From positions 639,238 to 651,935 of the forward strand of contig ML976678.1 of NCBI GenBank assembly GCA_010015655.1: a DNA stretch of 12,698 bases, in the 5' to 3' direction. This stretch comes from Bimuria novae-zelandiae CBS 107.79 (Eukaryota; Ascomycota; Dothideomycetes; Pleosporales; Didymosphaeriaceae). The notes beneath the pieces are model-generated. The model was not told where the DNA came from. It saw nothing but the letters and a program-made list of their open reading frames with translations, and did no database searches. Positions 1 to 8,161 of the stretch are shown here, one piece after another (the stretch's first letter is position 1; every line of letters begins with the position of its first letter). The translations under genes and the position numbers were made by a program.

Positions 1-1
1 C

Positions 2-442
2 ACACACATGAGGGCCAAAGTCAATAATATCGACGACGCGATCAACAGCCTGATCGATCCAAACAGGGCAGTTGACGAGGAGGACGAGTTCGATACATGG
101 AAGCGCCGCGAGCCGCAGGTTGAAGCAGGTAGCGACAGCGCAAAGTTCCCTACAAAATACTGGGTAGGGCTGCAGGATCGATACCCCAATCTTAGCAAGC
201 TTGCGCTTGACGTACTCTCAATACCGGCTTCAAGTTGTGAGTGCGAGCGAGTTTTCAGCGAGCTAGGCGACCTGTTAGAGCCTCGGAGACGGAAGATCTC
301 TCCGGAGCTTTTGGCAGCGATACACTGCAGTAGAAGGTGGAGAAAAGCTGGGTTTGGCAGCAGCGAGGTCGACGAGAAGGAGCAGCTTACGGTTGAACAG
401 CTCATCTCAAAGTACCATGTGGACACATGGGACGAAGGTTGA
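2..442 (+). CDS. hAT-family transposase, C-terminal part (5' end outside the window)
   Basis: This is the last 146 or so codons of a hAT-superfamily DNA transposase. The frame is open to the left edge, so the ATG at 8 is probably internal. The region from KYWVGLQDRYPNL (about residues 51-63 from that ATG) through VLSIPASSCECERVFSELGD and EPRRRKISPELLAA to RRWRKAGF is the hAT C-terminal dimerisation domain (PF05699-type), with its signature SIPASS-x-ECERVFS followed by RRRKISPELL. In the family this domain mediates multimerisation of a nuclear cut-and-paste transposase. It sits at the end of the protein as usual and stops at TGA 440-442. The DDE and zinc-finger parts would lie upstream of the window. 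No stop or frameshift is seen, so this copy may be young, though activity cannot be judged from a third of the gene. The element's 3' non-coding end follows directly. Confidence 0.93.
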   Translation, partial: THMRAKVNNIDDAINSLIDPNRAVDEEDEFDTWKRREPQVEAGSDSAKFPTKYWVGLQDRYPNLSKLALDVLSIPASSCECERVFSELGDLLEPRRRKISPELLAAIHCSRRWRKAGFGSSEVDEKEQLTVEQLISKYHVDTWDEG

Positions 443-620
443 AACACCAAGCTTTCTATACAATTTGCCTAATTAGGAAACAAGCTCCTCAAGCCCATCC
501 AGCCAGCCGAGCGCCCGTAGCCAATCAAGCCATCCAGCCGGTTCTACGACCCACAAAACACCAAGCCATCCAGCCTATAGCCAGAAAGCTGGCTGGCTGG
601 ATTGTTGCCATCTGTGCTTG
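443..620 (+). mobile_element. 3' subterminal/terminal region of the hAT element
   Basis: Directly after the transposase stop lie repeated words typical of hAT subterminal regions. A CAAGCC(C)ATCCAGCC motif occurs in direct orientation at 490-508, 525-538 and 562-575, and an inverted, extended copy (GCTGGCTGGCTGGATTG) lies at 589-605. In hAT elements such repeats bind transposase next to the terminal inverted repeat. The terminus must lie near 610-620, around CCATCTGTG, because beyond it the DNA reads as host gene sequence on the other strand. I cannot fix the exact last base, since the partner inverted repeat and the 8-bp target duplication are outside the window. Confidence 0.7.
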
Positions 621-808
621 AATGAACATGCCATGTTTTCATTGGCATCATTGTTTAGCCTTTCACTGCCCTCTATCCCCATCTTTCGAACTTCGTCCAT
701 GACCGCCCCTTCAAAACCTTTCGCTGCACACTCAAAGCTAACACAGTAGGTTAAAGCCTGAGTTCCGACGGCAAGGTATAATGCTAGGAGTGCTTGAGCG
801 TAATACAT
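575..808 (-). pseudogene. Small secreted protein gene, 3' end replaced by hAT transposon sequence
   Basis: The minus-strand frame starts at ATG 808 in a good fungal context (TTCACC before ATG) and gives a 77-residue product. Residues 1-18 (MYYAQALLALYLAVGTQA) look like a signal peptide with a likely cut after TQA. The mature part begins LTYCVSFECAAKGFEG and carries three cysteines. A tandem TATA element and a pyrimidine-rich leader lie upstream, so this start is credible. From about 620 downward the frame runs into the hAT repeats and ends at 575 on transposon-derived codons (about the last 15). The native C-terminus is therefore missing. I do not recognise the family. Small size, signal peptide and cysteines make it effector-like, but that is inference only. 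Alternatively it is an intact short gene whose end merely adjoins the transposon; the shared repeat words at its end argue against this. Confidence 0.55.
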
Positions 809-936
809 GGTGAATGAATGTGAAGTGACTGTGATTCTGATAAAGAGGAAAAGTAGGCAAGTATGGGCCTGGTGCACAAAGATGACGTGTTGGATGTTCT
901 GGTTGATGAAAGCATTGTGGGTATACGCATCGTCCT

Positions 937-951
937 CTTATACCTCTTATA
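937..951 (-). promoter_or_regulatory. Tandem TATA element upstream of the secreted-protein gene
   Basis: On the minus strand two TATAAG words lie 9 bp apart (complements of 937-942 and 946-951), within a GGTATAAGA-type tandem repeat. They are about 130-145 bp upstream of the ATG at 808. The leader in between is rich in C and T and ends in ACTTCACATTCATTCACC before the ATG, as in expressed fungal genes. This supports a real promoter for the truncated gene. Confidence 0.5.
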
Positions 952-1788
952 CCTCCTTTACGCGACCACGACCCTTGTGGCCACAGTATACATGGCTATC
1001 TCAGGACCCTGAAGGTCCAGGCGTTCTTCATGTAGCGCTACTGAAATGCCTCACCACGTTTGGACTTGAGTAAGGTTGATCTTGATTATCCGATCCACGG
1101 ACGTTCTATTTCAGACACTCTTGCCATCTGTCTCATCCTCCTGGGGTCATGTTGTTAGTGGACTTCCAAGTTGTTTTATACCTTGGTACTTGCTCGTCTC
1201 ATATTGGGGTCGACTCATCACGTTTCATTTCATCGAATCCTGATTCTGCGGGCATTTCACTCCAGGTACAGCCTACTTCATTAAATTCTCAAAAGATCAA
1301 CCCTGCATATGAGTGAGGCTCATCAAATCCTGTGGCGGGCTTTCCAGAAAATAGATGTCACAATTGAATCCTTGGATGTTTTACCCTAGGTACATGTCTT
1401 CGAAAAAGACGATCTAAATTCTTGGAATACCCAATGGGTAGGAGCTCATGAAGTACGCGATCCAATCAAAGACTTGTAGGAATGTCTTTTTCGGCAATGA
1501 GTGACTTAGTCTTCTATTCCTGGAGTGTTCTACCATGCGAGGCGGGTATGGGCATATGGCAAGTGATGATTATTGTCGTCCACCGGGCGTGGAGGTTATA
1601 GAGGCAACGTAGACGCCCGGATATTGGCGTAAGATACAGTAATACCTCTTCTAGAATTGATACCGAGTCCGCTACGCCGCCTCCCCGTTTCAAAATACGC
1701 CTCACAGTACAGAGGCCACATTCTCGTCGACTGCGACAAAAGAATCCTCGAGGTCAAAGATCGTAGAGTCGAACCTGAGAAAAGTGTG
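952..1788. other. Intergenic region with no recognisable gene
   Basis: Base composition is ordinary and I see no convincing coding frame on either strand. The only structure noted is a perfect 10-bp inverted repeat (CGAAAAAGAC at 1401-1410 against GTCTTTTTCG at 1484-1493). The left arm can also fold on itself (GTCTT/AAGAC, 1396-1410). Neither has a known role. Confidence 0.5.
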
Positions 1789-2008
1789 TATATAAGGTTT
1801 CAGTATGCTCTCGTCTTTCACGTCCAACTTTACCACTATCTTCTCCTTTTTCGCAACTCAATTCCATCATCTATTCGTTTGTACCTCAAGTGTCCGATAT
1901 CGCGATTTTGACATCTCATTACGCACTTCCGATATGGTACCTTGTAAGCAGCCTAGAGATATGTCACATGACGACACTAGTCTCATGAGTCAGCTCGATC
2001 AATATATA
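1789..2008 (+). promoter_or_regulatory. Promoter-like region upstream of the decayed cysteine-rich gene
   Basis: A canonical TATATAAGG lies at 1789-1797, followed by a pyrimidine-rich stretch. A second TATATA lies at 2003-2008, about 95 bp before the probable old start codon at 2101-2103. Just upstream of it, 1986-1992 is TGAGTCA, the consensus Gcn4/CPC-1/AP-1-type bZIP site. The stretch 2009-2100 is poor in G and rich in C/T/A, as fungal 5' leaders are. The sites are seen directly; their function is inferred from family knowledge. Confidence 0.4.
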
Positions 2009-2100
2009 CGAGCCTCTGATCACTCCATGTAACAGACACGATCATACACTGATTGACATACACAATATACTCTTTCTACACCTACTACCCACCTGCTTAC

Positions 2101-2943
2101 ATATCTACGTTCCGTTAGTGGTCGGGGCGGTTGCCGCATCAGGGGCAGTTCCACCGCATTCTGAACATGCTGTGCGAGCGGTATTAGACGATGTCGCAAC
2201 CCCAAGTCATAACATGCTCGCGCTAGACAAGACGACCCTGCAGACGCAGAGACGGCCAATTGCAAAGATCCCCTAAAAGAGATATTCTGGCGCTTTATGT
2301 GCGGAGGAAAAGGCGACGACGGCAAATGCAAAGGAGTATGCACATTAGCACCTCAGCAGCCTCGAAGACGATACGCGAGCACCTGGACCTACAGAGCCCG
2401 TGAAACAAAACAAGATCCTTACCGATTGTGTGAGGTGTTCAAAAGTGAGTGTTGAGGCAATCGTTGTTTTGATTGAGAAGCTACTCTACAGGAGCTATAT
2501 ACTGTGTGGATCACGTGCACGGGCCGCACGTATGCGGGTGGCCCAAGCTTCCATACTGAACCGTCACAGATTGGAAAAAAGATCCTCAGTCGATCGAGGA
2601 CTTCAGCAAAGTCAACTGGCGGTTCTTTGCAACAGATGTTGGTACTGGAGTAGACTGCCGCCAGGATTGATTGACTTCGAGAGAGGATACCGTGGACATT
2701 CTGAACGATGCGGATCACACATTCTACCCTGGCGATATATTCGGTCTCCAAATGCCTGGCTTCGATGAAAAATGCGAGTACAAGAACGATGGGGGTTCCA
2801 CAGGCAGACTCTTCTACCCAGGGCTAGAGATCTCGTGCGTGGATAACCCCCATGACAAGAACCCCAGCGACCCGAACGCCGACAAGGGGAACTATGAATG
2901 TGGAGACAAGATTCGTCAACCGGTGTTCATCTGCGAGTATTAG
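2101..2943 (+). pseudogene. Decayed gene for a cysteine-rich, probably secreted protein
   Basis: Coding-like segments follow one another in changing frames. 2115-2275 (frame 3) begins with a hydrophobic, alanine/valine-rich stretch (VVGAVAASGAVP) like a signal peptide. Segment 2213-2444 (frame 2) contains NCKDPLKEIFWRFMCGG and KCKGVC. A 47-bp intron with GTGAGT donor and TACAG acceptor fits at 2445-2491. Frame 1 then runs 2492-2943 with IYCVDHVHG, DFSKVNWRFFATDVG and GFDEKCEYKNDGG, ending FICEY and TAG. Lesions: no ATG where one is expected (ATA at 2101-2103), frame changes near 2115 and between 2210 and 2275, and in-frame TGA at 2557 and 2668. ATG to ATA fits RIP (CpA to TpA on the other strand); the TGAs fit CGA deamination. 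I tested introns to bridge the second frame change and the two TGAs; only weak, too short or wrong-phase ones exist. The original would be about 230-240 residues with many cysteines. The family is not recognised. An unusual intron pattern in a live gene is the alternative. Confidence 0.55.
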
Positions 2944-3109
2944 TGGTGGACCGTTGATCTTATGGCGAGCATTGCATCAACACGATATATAAACGTGTAG
3001 CTTCTGAAGCAGCGAAACAAGTGTTGTCTGAACGTGGGATTCGTGGGAGTTGATTAAGAATGGGATATGTTTTAGTTTTTAATTGAAACGATTTGAACGC
3101 TGGTGTAAC

Positions 3110-3455
3110 TAGTCTGTTTCCTTAAGGCGTTATATTGGCTATATTTTTGTTTTTGTCAACGTGGAATAACCTAATTGAGTCTATTAGTGCCCGATAGCGG
3201 TACTTGTATATATATTAGCATTTATGTCTATCCCGCGCGCGTTATTGCATCTTATCCCACCTATTCTAAGAGCAATATTAGGCGTAGTACTATGGTTAAA
3301 CTTCTCCTACATTAGGGATATAAGAAAATTTCCCAATTAGAAGAAAAAGTAATTATATTTTAGAAAGAAAATTAGCTTCTAAGTTATAAATAAATATAAA
3401 CATAGTTACTTTAAGACTCTAAGTACTTAGAATTTAATATAGTAATTAATTTTAC
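3110..3455. repeat. Short A+T-rich, RIP-like repeat block
   Basis: Composition turns strongly A+T-rich, most clearly from about 3290 to 3455, with runs of TA-rich words and no open reading frame. It changes back abruptly at 3456, where GC-rich sequence begins. Words such as AGTAATTAA recur in the larger A+T-rich block at 9910-11835, so both may come from related repeats, but I cannot align them here. The best explanation is a transposon fragment degraded by RIP. Confidence 0.55.
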
Positions 3456-3458
3456 GTC

Positions 3459-3536
3459 GAATACGGGGGGAAATGGAGCGCCGCCGGGGCAGGCTTTGAA
3501 TACGGGGAGTAATGGAATTCCTCCGGTTCCAACGCA
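3459..3536 (+). repeat. Imperfect 39-bp tandem duplication
   Basis: Two adjacent copies begin GAATACGGGG at 3459 and 3498. They share GAATACGGGG-x-G-x-AATGGA and a later CC-x-CCGG. Divergence is concentrated in the second half. The pair sits exactly where the A+T-rich block ends, so it may be the terminus of the degraded repeat. It also lies 3' of the esterase gene on the minus strand, outside its coding part. Confidence 0.5.
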
Positions 3537-3626
3537 CGCTTGATGCGGTACTGTGTAGAAGTTTAGAGAATGTTAACGTACCCGGGCCAACATAAATTCG
3601 TGCAGTGTCTACTCCTCGTTCCACGT

Positions 3627-4795
3627 TCAAGCCCGTCCTGTTACCTCATCGCTCCCCACCACAAGTTCCTTTTCAAGCAACCACCTCACCCCCCTCACCG
3701 CATCCCTCAAAAACTCCCCACTCCTCTCCACCTCTGGATAATTCATCCAAAACATATGCCCATACCCTTTGTATAAATCCCACCTCGTCAACACGCCCGC
3801 TTCCCTCAACCTCCTCTCATACAATACTGCCTCATCCCTCAGCGGATCCAGCCCGGCAACCTGAAAATACGCCTTCGCCACGCCCGCATGGCCATCGGGG
3901 TGGTTAAACGGGTCCCACAGCGGGGACTTGGGCTCGGGGGCGTAGATGGTTTCGATGAGGCCGGGTTGGTACTTGACGACGACGGGGTCGTCGTGGGCGT
4001 CGAAGCGGGAGCGGTAGAGCGAGACGAGAGCGGAGGGGACGTTATATTCTGGGAGGAGCGCGGGGACGCAGAGGTATTGGCCTGTTATTGGGGGGGAGAG
4101 GCGTGTGTCCCGGGCGAGGAGCGCGATGACGGCGGCGAGGTTGCCGCCTGCGGAGCCGCCGCCGACGATGAGGCCGCGGGTGGGCGTTGCTTTAATCAAC
4201 TCCGTGTTGTCCAGTGCCCATTTTAAAGCGTCCCAGCAGTCGTTCACGCCGGTGGGGAATTGGTGTTCGGGTGCGAGTCTTAAGAGTTATATAGGGTTAG
4301 CGATGGGGTGGGTTGACTTAGGTGGTTGCAAAGGGGGGTCACCTGTAGTCCACATTCACGCAGACACACCCGAGGTCTCTGGAAAACATCCTACAGTTCA
4401 GATCCTCATCTGAGAGATCGCCCATGCACCAGGCTCCTTCGTGGTACATGATGACGAGCGGACTTCCGCCCTCGGGCGGGCCCTTGACCGGCTGGTACAC
4501 GCGTACAGGGATAGCGTATCCATCCCGTGCGGGCGCTTCGTGCATCGTCTCTGTGACTTCGTCTGGAATAGGGCCGGGGATGGGGTACAAGTGGCGGAGT
4601 TTCTGGAGATGTACTGCGCGGCTGGCTCGCAGCTCGAAGATACCTTCACGGCTGACTTCGACAGGGCGTGCTTCGAAAGCCTGTGCACGCTTAGTCTCGT
4701 ATCGTTGCTATTGGGGTTCGAGATATATTTACCTTGCGATAAGCGGGTGCAACTATGCCGCTCTCCAGGACTTCTTCGCGCGTGAGATGCGCCAT
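3627..4795 (-). CDS. Alpha/beta hydrolase fold-3 (HSL-family) esterase, 3 exons, 350 aa
   Basis: Exons are 4795-4733, 4680-4343 and 4278-3627. Introns of 52 bp (4681-4732, GTAAAT...ACAG) and 64 bp (4279-4342, GTGACC...AAG, branch CTAACCC) restore one 350-residue frame. The start MAHLTREEVLESG follows AACC at 4795. The protein belongs to the hormone-sensitive-lipase/alpha-beta-hydrolase-3 family, which cleaves carboxylic esters of small or medium acyl substrates; the substrate here is unknown. Landmarks: MYHEGAW at about 99-105 (oxyanion-hole HGGG motif in altered form), NVDYRLAPEHQFP at about 130-141, nucleophile elbow GGGSAGGN with Ser176 (GDSAGG form altered to GGSAGG), acid AGLDPLRDE with Asp278, and GYGHMFW with His308. 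All three triad residues are present. There is no signal peptide or membrane segment, so it is probably cytosolic. It is transcribed divergently from the SDR gene. Confidence 0.9.
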
Positions 4796-5230
4796 GGTTG
4801 TTTCTGAAGAGTGACAGCTCAAAAGGCCAATCAATCCCGAGCAGTATCAAGCAAAAGAAGGAAATTTGATAGCTGTCTCTCCTTTGTATGCTTATCCAAA
4901 GACTCAAACGCTCTTACTATTTCGTGTAACCTTCTCTCCACTGTCATTCGCCTTGGTGCTAACTCGTTCACTCCCAAATTTCAATCTCCGACAACAGCGA
5001 AGAAGAGCATTCGTTCGAAAAGAAAAACTCACGACGTCCATCTCTTTTTAAACCCTCCCGTAAGCCCACGCCGCTCTCCATGTAAGCCATCCCAACACGG
5101 CAGTCGCGGCGCACCTCACCCCGGTCTCTTCCCCGCATCCAGCAACACCACCCCGGCTAAACCTTCCATCCCAACCCTCCACTCCAGCACCAACCCACAA
5201 ACCACACAACCACGTCAATCCCGTACAACC
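4796..5230. promoter_or_regulatory. Shared 435-bp divergent promoter region (esterase / SDR)
   Basis: This gap separates the esterase ATG (minus, 4795) from the SDR ATG (plus, 5231) and must hold both promoters. The part from about 5055 to 5225 is extremely C-rich on the plus strand with little G, typical of a fungal 5' leader, and ends ACAACC before the ATG. A TTTTTAAA at 5045-5052 is the only weak TATA-like element for the SDR. I see no clear zinc-cluster dimer site. The plus-strand frame stays open through this leader, but its first ATG is at 5231. Confidence 0.5.
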
Positions 5231-6564
5231 ATGACCACGCGGCGCAAATCCTCTTCGCAAACCTCCTCCTCCCTCCCAACATTTCCCCCCAACAACCCCA
5301 TACCCACCACCTCCTCTACCGACCCCTCCGCTTTTGAAGAAGCAGACTACACCCACCCCATGCCCTCCCTCCCCAAAGGCCCTCTCACGGGAAAAATCGC
5401 CCTCGTCACCGGCGCAACCGGCGGAATCGGGCAGGCTATTTGCCGCCGATTAGCGGCGCTGGGATGCTCGGTTGGTGTGCATTACCACACCGACCAAGAC
5501 GCTGCACTAGCACTGCTGGAAGACTTCAAGGAGAGCTATATGCATGCCTTTGGGAGCAAATTTGTGTGCTACGGTGCAGATTTAGGGAATTATGAAGAAG
5601 TAAGTCAGCCCTTCGTACTAATCATCATTCTGCTATCCGTGCGTTATATATAGCTTCATGGCGCTTGGATTTGGAGCTTGTTATGGAATTATGTGGGGTG
5701 GAAGGGAAGGATGGGGAGGAGTGTGCTGACTGATGCATGGCAGGTGAGGGAGTTACACGAGCACATCGTGTCCCTCCTCGGCCCGCCCAACATCCTGATC
5801 AACAACCACGGCGCCCTCCTCCAGCAGGGAGTCACGTCCATCGACGAGGTCCCTGTTTCGGCGTTCGAGGACGCGTGGCGTATCAACTGCGGCTCGGCCT
5901 ACCTGCTCACGCAGCTCTGCATGCCGGCGATGGAGGGCGAGGGCTGGGGCCGGGTCATTTTCATCTCAAGCGTCGCTGGCATCACGGGGGGCATCATCGG
6001 ACCCCACTATGCAAGTGCGAAGAGTGCACTGCATGGGCTGATCCATTGGTTGGCTATGACGTACGCGAAGAAGGGGGTGAGTGCTTGAAGTAGATCTCCG
6101 GGTGGACCAAACAGAACTCGGTATCTCGCAGGTTCATCCGGATTTCCGACTAGAGCGGAATGCCCGACTCTCTTCATCCACTGCGAACGGGTATATGTTC
6201 AAGGCTGACTGTTTGTCTAGATCACAGTCAACGGAGTCGCACCGGCGTTGATCGAACAGACAAAGATGCTGCCCGGAAGCAGTGAGGAGCTGTCCAAGAG
6301 TACGTAATCAGTCTCCTCGAGCTGGAGGATTCGGGGTGTTGCACTGTTGCTTGAATGTAGAAAGAGGTTCAGCGGCTAACGGCGTTGCAGAGGTTCCCGT
6401 AGGAAGATTGGGCACGCCAGGTGAAATCGCTGATACAGTTCTCTGGATGGTGAACACATCATACTGTAAGTCGGTACCTAGCCCTACATGACATGGTGAG
6501 CTAAACGTCTCAAGTGACAAATAAGGTCATTGCCGTGGATGGCGGAATGGTTCCGCAGCACTGA
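5231..6564 (+). CDS. Classical short-chain dehydrogenase/reductase (FabG-like), 5 exons, 301 aa
   Basis: Exons are 5231-5599, 5744-6076, 6221-6299, 6391-6465 and 6515-6564; introns (144, 144, 91 and 49 bp) have GTAAGT, GTGAGT, GTACGT and GTAAGT donors, with branch-like CTGAC or CTAA(A)C before each acceptor. The product is an NAD(P)-dependent oxidoreductase of the classical SDR family, closest in pattern to 3-oxoacyl-ACP reductases. A Ser/Pro/Thr-rich N-terminal extension (about 1-50) precedes the Rossmann fold. Landmarks: KIALVTGATGGIG with the TGxxxGIG cofactor loop at 60-67, ILINNHGA at 141-147 (NNAG variant), Asn171 in WRINCGS, catalytic Ser199 in FISSVAG, and YASAK with Tyr212 and Lys216. 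The C-terminus has GRLGTPGEIADTVLW and ends in AVDGGMVPQH. All catalytic residues are kept. The extension has no strong targeting signal; a start at the later Met44 is possible. The substrate is unknown. Confidence 0.92.
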
Positions 6565-6882
6565 GCTGCTGCGAGATGATGTTCGGAGGTCATTCGGCGT
6601 TCTTTGTGGAAAAAGTACAAACATTATGTACACCAAGCTGCAAGCCTTAGTGCAAATATATATAACCAAACGCTTTCTAGTTCGAAGAGACGATGCCGCC
6701 GAAATGACAGCTGTCGCATTGTGGATATCTTCAGTCCGCAACAGATTGCCCTTTCTGTCTAGCATGCAGCCCAACGCGCGAACGCGCCGCGCGGTGGGCC
6801 CACGCGAATGTCTCCAACACTGAAGCTGCCCCGCGCTTGAAGCGCGCTACGTCATTTGAGTCGTCCAAGCTCTGGATTTCGT
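6565..6882. other. Convergent 3' intergenic region with GC-rich palindromes
   Basis: This 318-bp gap lies between the stop codons of two convergent genes and should hold both 3' ends. No gene is seen. Near 6775-6846 it becomes GC-rich, with CGCGCG-type runs, a perfect 10-bp palindrome GTGGGCCCAC at 6794-6803, and an inverted repeat CGCGCTT/AAGCGCG with a one-base centre at 6832-6846. The second palindrome ends 36 bp from the b5-reductase stop codon and could form a strong hairpin in either transcript. Confidence 0.5.
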
Positions 6883-7898
6883 TTAGAAGCAGAAGACCTG
6901 GTCCTCAAGCTTGCTGACGGGCCTTGCCTTCTGGTACCCCAAGCTTTCAGTTGCCTTCTTGAGCGCGGAAATCATAGGTGGAGGTCCGCACATGAGGATC
7001 TTGACGTCCGAAGCAGGAGCAGGGAGCTTAGCCTTGATCATGTCGGCGGTGACGAAGCCCACACCGCCGTCCCACTTCTCCGGCGGGTTGTTCAACACAT
7101 AGTGTACCCTGAACTTGTCATCCTTGGCCGCAATCGCGTCGATGTCCTCCTTCAGCAGGATATCCTCTGGGTTGACGTTCGCAAAGATCAGGTCGACTTC
7201 GGTCCTGTCGCCTGCGGCGCGGCCGCGCTGGATCGCCTTGATGATTTGCAGCATGGGCGTGATGCCGGTGCCGCCGGCGATCATGCCGAAGTGCCGCACG
7301 AGGTTGGGCGTGTAGACCATGGCACCCTTGGGGCCTCGCACCTTTATTGTCTGCCCGATGCTCATCGAGGCGACGTGCTTGGAAATGTTGCCGGTCGGGT
7401 ACGACTTGATGAGGAGGTCGACGTAGCCCCGGTCTTCATCGGAGGAGACGGGAGTGTACGAGCGGACGACTTCCTTGCCGTCAATGGTAGCGGCGAGCGA
7501 GATGTGCTGGCCGATGGGGAGGCCGAGGATGTCTGTTGGGCGTTGGAGGCTCAGGCGGTAGCTGGACGGTATCAGCATAGTAATTTAGGCGCATATTTGC
7601 GGGCGAGTGTGTACATGGCGGTGTTGTGCGAGAGGACCGTCTTCTCCTTGAGCTCGAATTCCTGGAATTCGGTGGGCTTCAGCACCTTCCGGGGAACTAT
7701 TCAAAATATTAGCGTGTTTCTACACACTCGCAAAATTAATTTCCTACCATTGCTGTACACCTTCCACCCGCCCAGGACCAGCGCCAAAGCCGCCGCGAAC
7801 GGCAGCCACTCCTTCTTCACGATGGCGGTGCCCACTATCAGCAGCGCTGACGGGATATACACGCCCTGGACGAACTGTGGTGCGAACAGGCTCGACAT
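6883..7898 (-). CDS. cbr1: NADH-cytochrome b5 reductase, 3 exons, 303 aa
   Basis: Exons are 7898-7748, 7696-7615 and 7561-6883, with introns of 51 bp (GTAGGA...ATAG) and 53 bp (GTACAC...CCAG). Joining restores the conserved sequence across both junctions. The enzyme passes electrons from NADH through FAD to cytochrome b5, supporting sterol and fatty-acid desaturation steps; in yeast Cbr1 also reduces Dph3 for diphthamide synthesis. Residues about 14-44 form one hydrophobic N-terminal anchor ([12 protein letters not shown], then [12 protein letters not shown]), fitting ER or outer mitochondrial membrane. Landmarks: [15 protein letters not shown] at about 55-69, GLPIGQHI at 91-98, FAD motif RSYTPVSS at 111-118, GNISKHV near 135-141, [17 protein letters not shown] motif [10 protein letters not shown] at 173-182, CGPPPM at 269-274, and the end [11 protein letters not shown]. 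Length is normal for the family. There is no sign of damage. Confidence 0.96.
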
Positions 7899-8161
7899 GG
7901 CGTGCCGTGTGTGGAGCTGCAGTCGACTTTGGTGTTGTTGACGGTCAATTGGGTGCACCGAGGCGAATATAAGGGCGCCGAGTGCGGAAGCGGTCGGCTG
8001 TGGGGTTGTTGAACCACCCACTGCCCGAATCTTTTGATGGTCCAGTCGGTATATGCAGCCCACGATCAGACCACCCCTCGGTGATTGATGGTGCGCCGTG
8101 CTGATTGGTCGGGTAAGCGAGGTTGCTAGTAAGTTGCCTGCTCGGGATATGCGTGAATTGG
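7899..8161 (-). promoter_or_regulatory. Upstream region of cbr1 with CCAAT boxes
   Basis: On the minus strand, in the direction of cbr1, CCAAT pentamers lie at 7948-7952, 8104-8108 and 8157-8161, at about 50, 206 and 259 bp before the start codon. The Hap2/3/5-type CCAAT-binding complex commonly acts in fungal respiratory and sterol-related genes, so a role is plausible. The nearest one may be too close to the ATG to act. I see no good TATA box. Confidence 0.4.

Noticed and set aside
466..477. The 12-mer CCTAATTAGGAA occurs both near 466 and near 12432
   Set aside because: A few shared 12-mers are expected by chance in 12.7 kb, and this one is a simple palindrome; it does not show that the two transposon-like regions are related.
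1805..2032. 75-codon frame starting MLSSFTSNFTTIFSFF
   Set aside because: It lies in promoter/leader-like DNA with two TATA elements and has no conserved pattern; the hydrophobic start reflects pyrimidine-rich sequence.
2530..2569. Possible 40-bp intron that would remove the TGA at 2557
   Set aside because: It is shorter than usual fungal introns and would shift into a frame that does not match the downstream coding segment.
2642..2683. Possible 42-bp intron that would remove the TGA at 2668
   Set aside because: Phase would fit, but it is very short and would delete coding-like residues (GTGVDCRQD); kept only as a weak alternative to a pseudogene.
4811..5230. Upstream extension of the SDR frame
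   Set aside because: The frame is open but has no ATG before 5231; the extension is C-rich leader sequence translating to low-complexity Pro/Ser/Thr, not an SDR domain.
5600..5743. Possible small extra exon inside the first SDR intron (an AG lies at 5653-5654)
   Set aside because: Direct joining of 5599 to 5744 gives a continuous SDR sequence (NYEE-VRELHEH); any inserted exon would disrupt the fold between beta-strands 3 and 4.
6077..6220. SDR introns 1 and 2 have the same length, 144 bp
   Set aside because: The sequences do not look alike apart from splice signals, so equal length is taken as coincidence.
6856..7941. Long 361-codon open frame on the plus strand
   Set aside because: It is antisense to the well-supported cbr1 exons and introns, and its translation shows no family features; high GC in cbr1 makes such shadows common.
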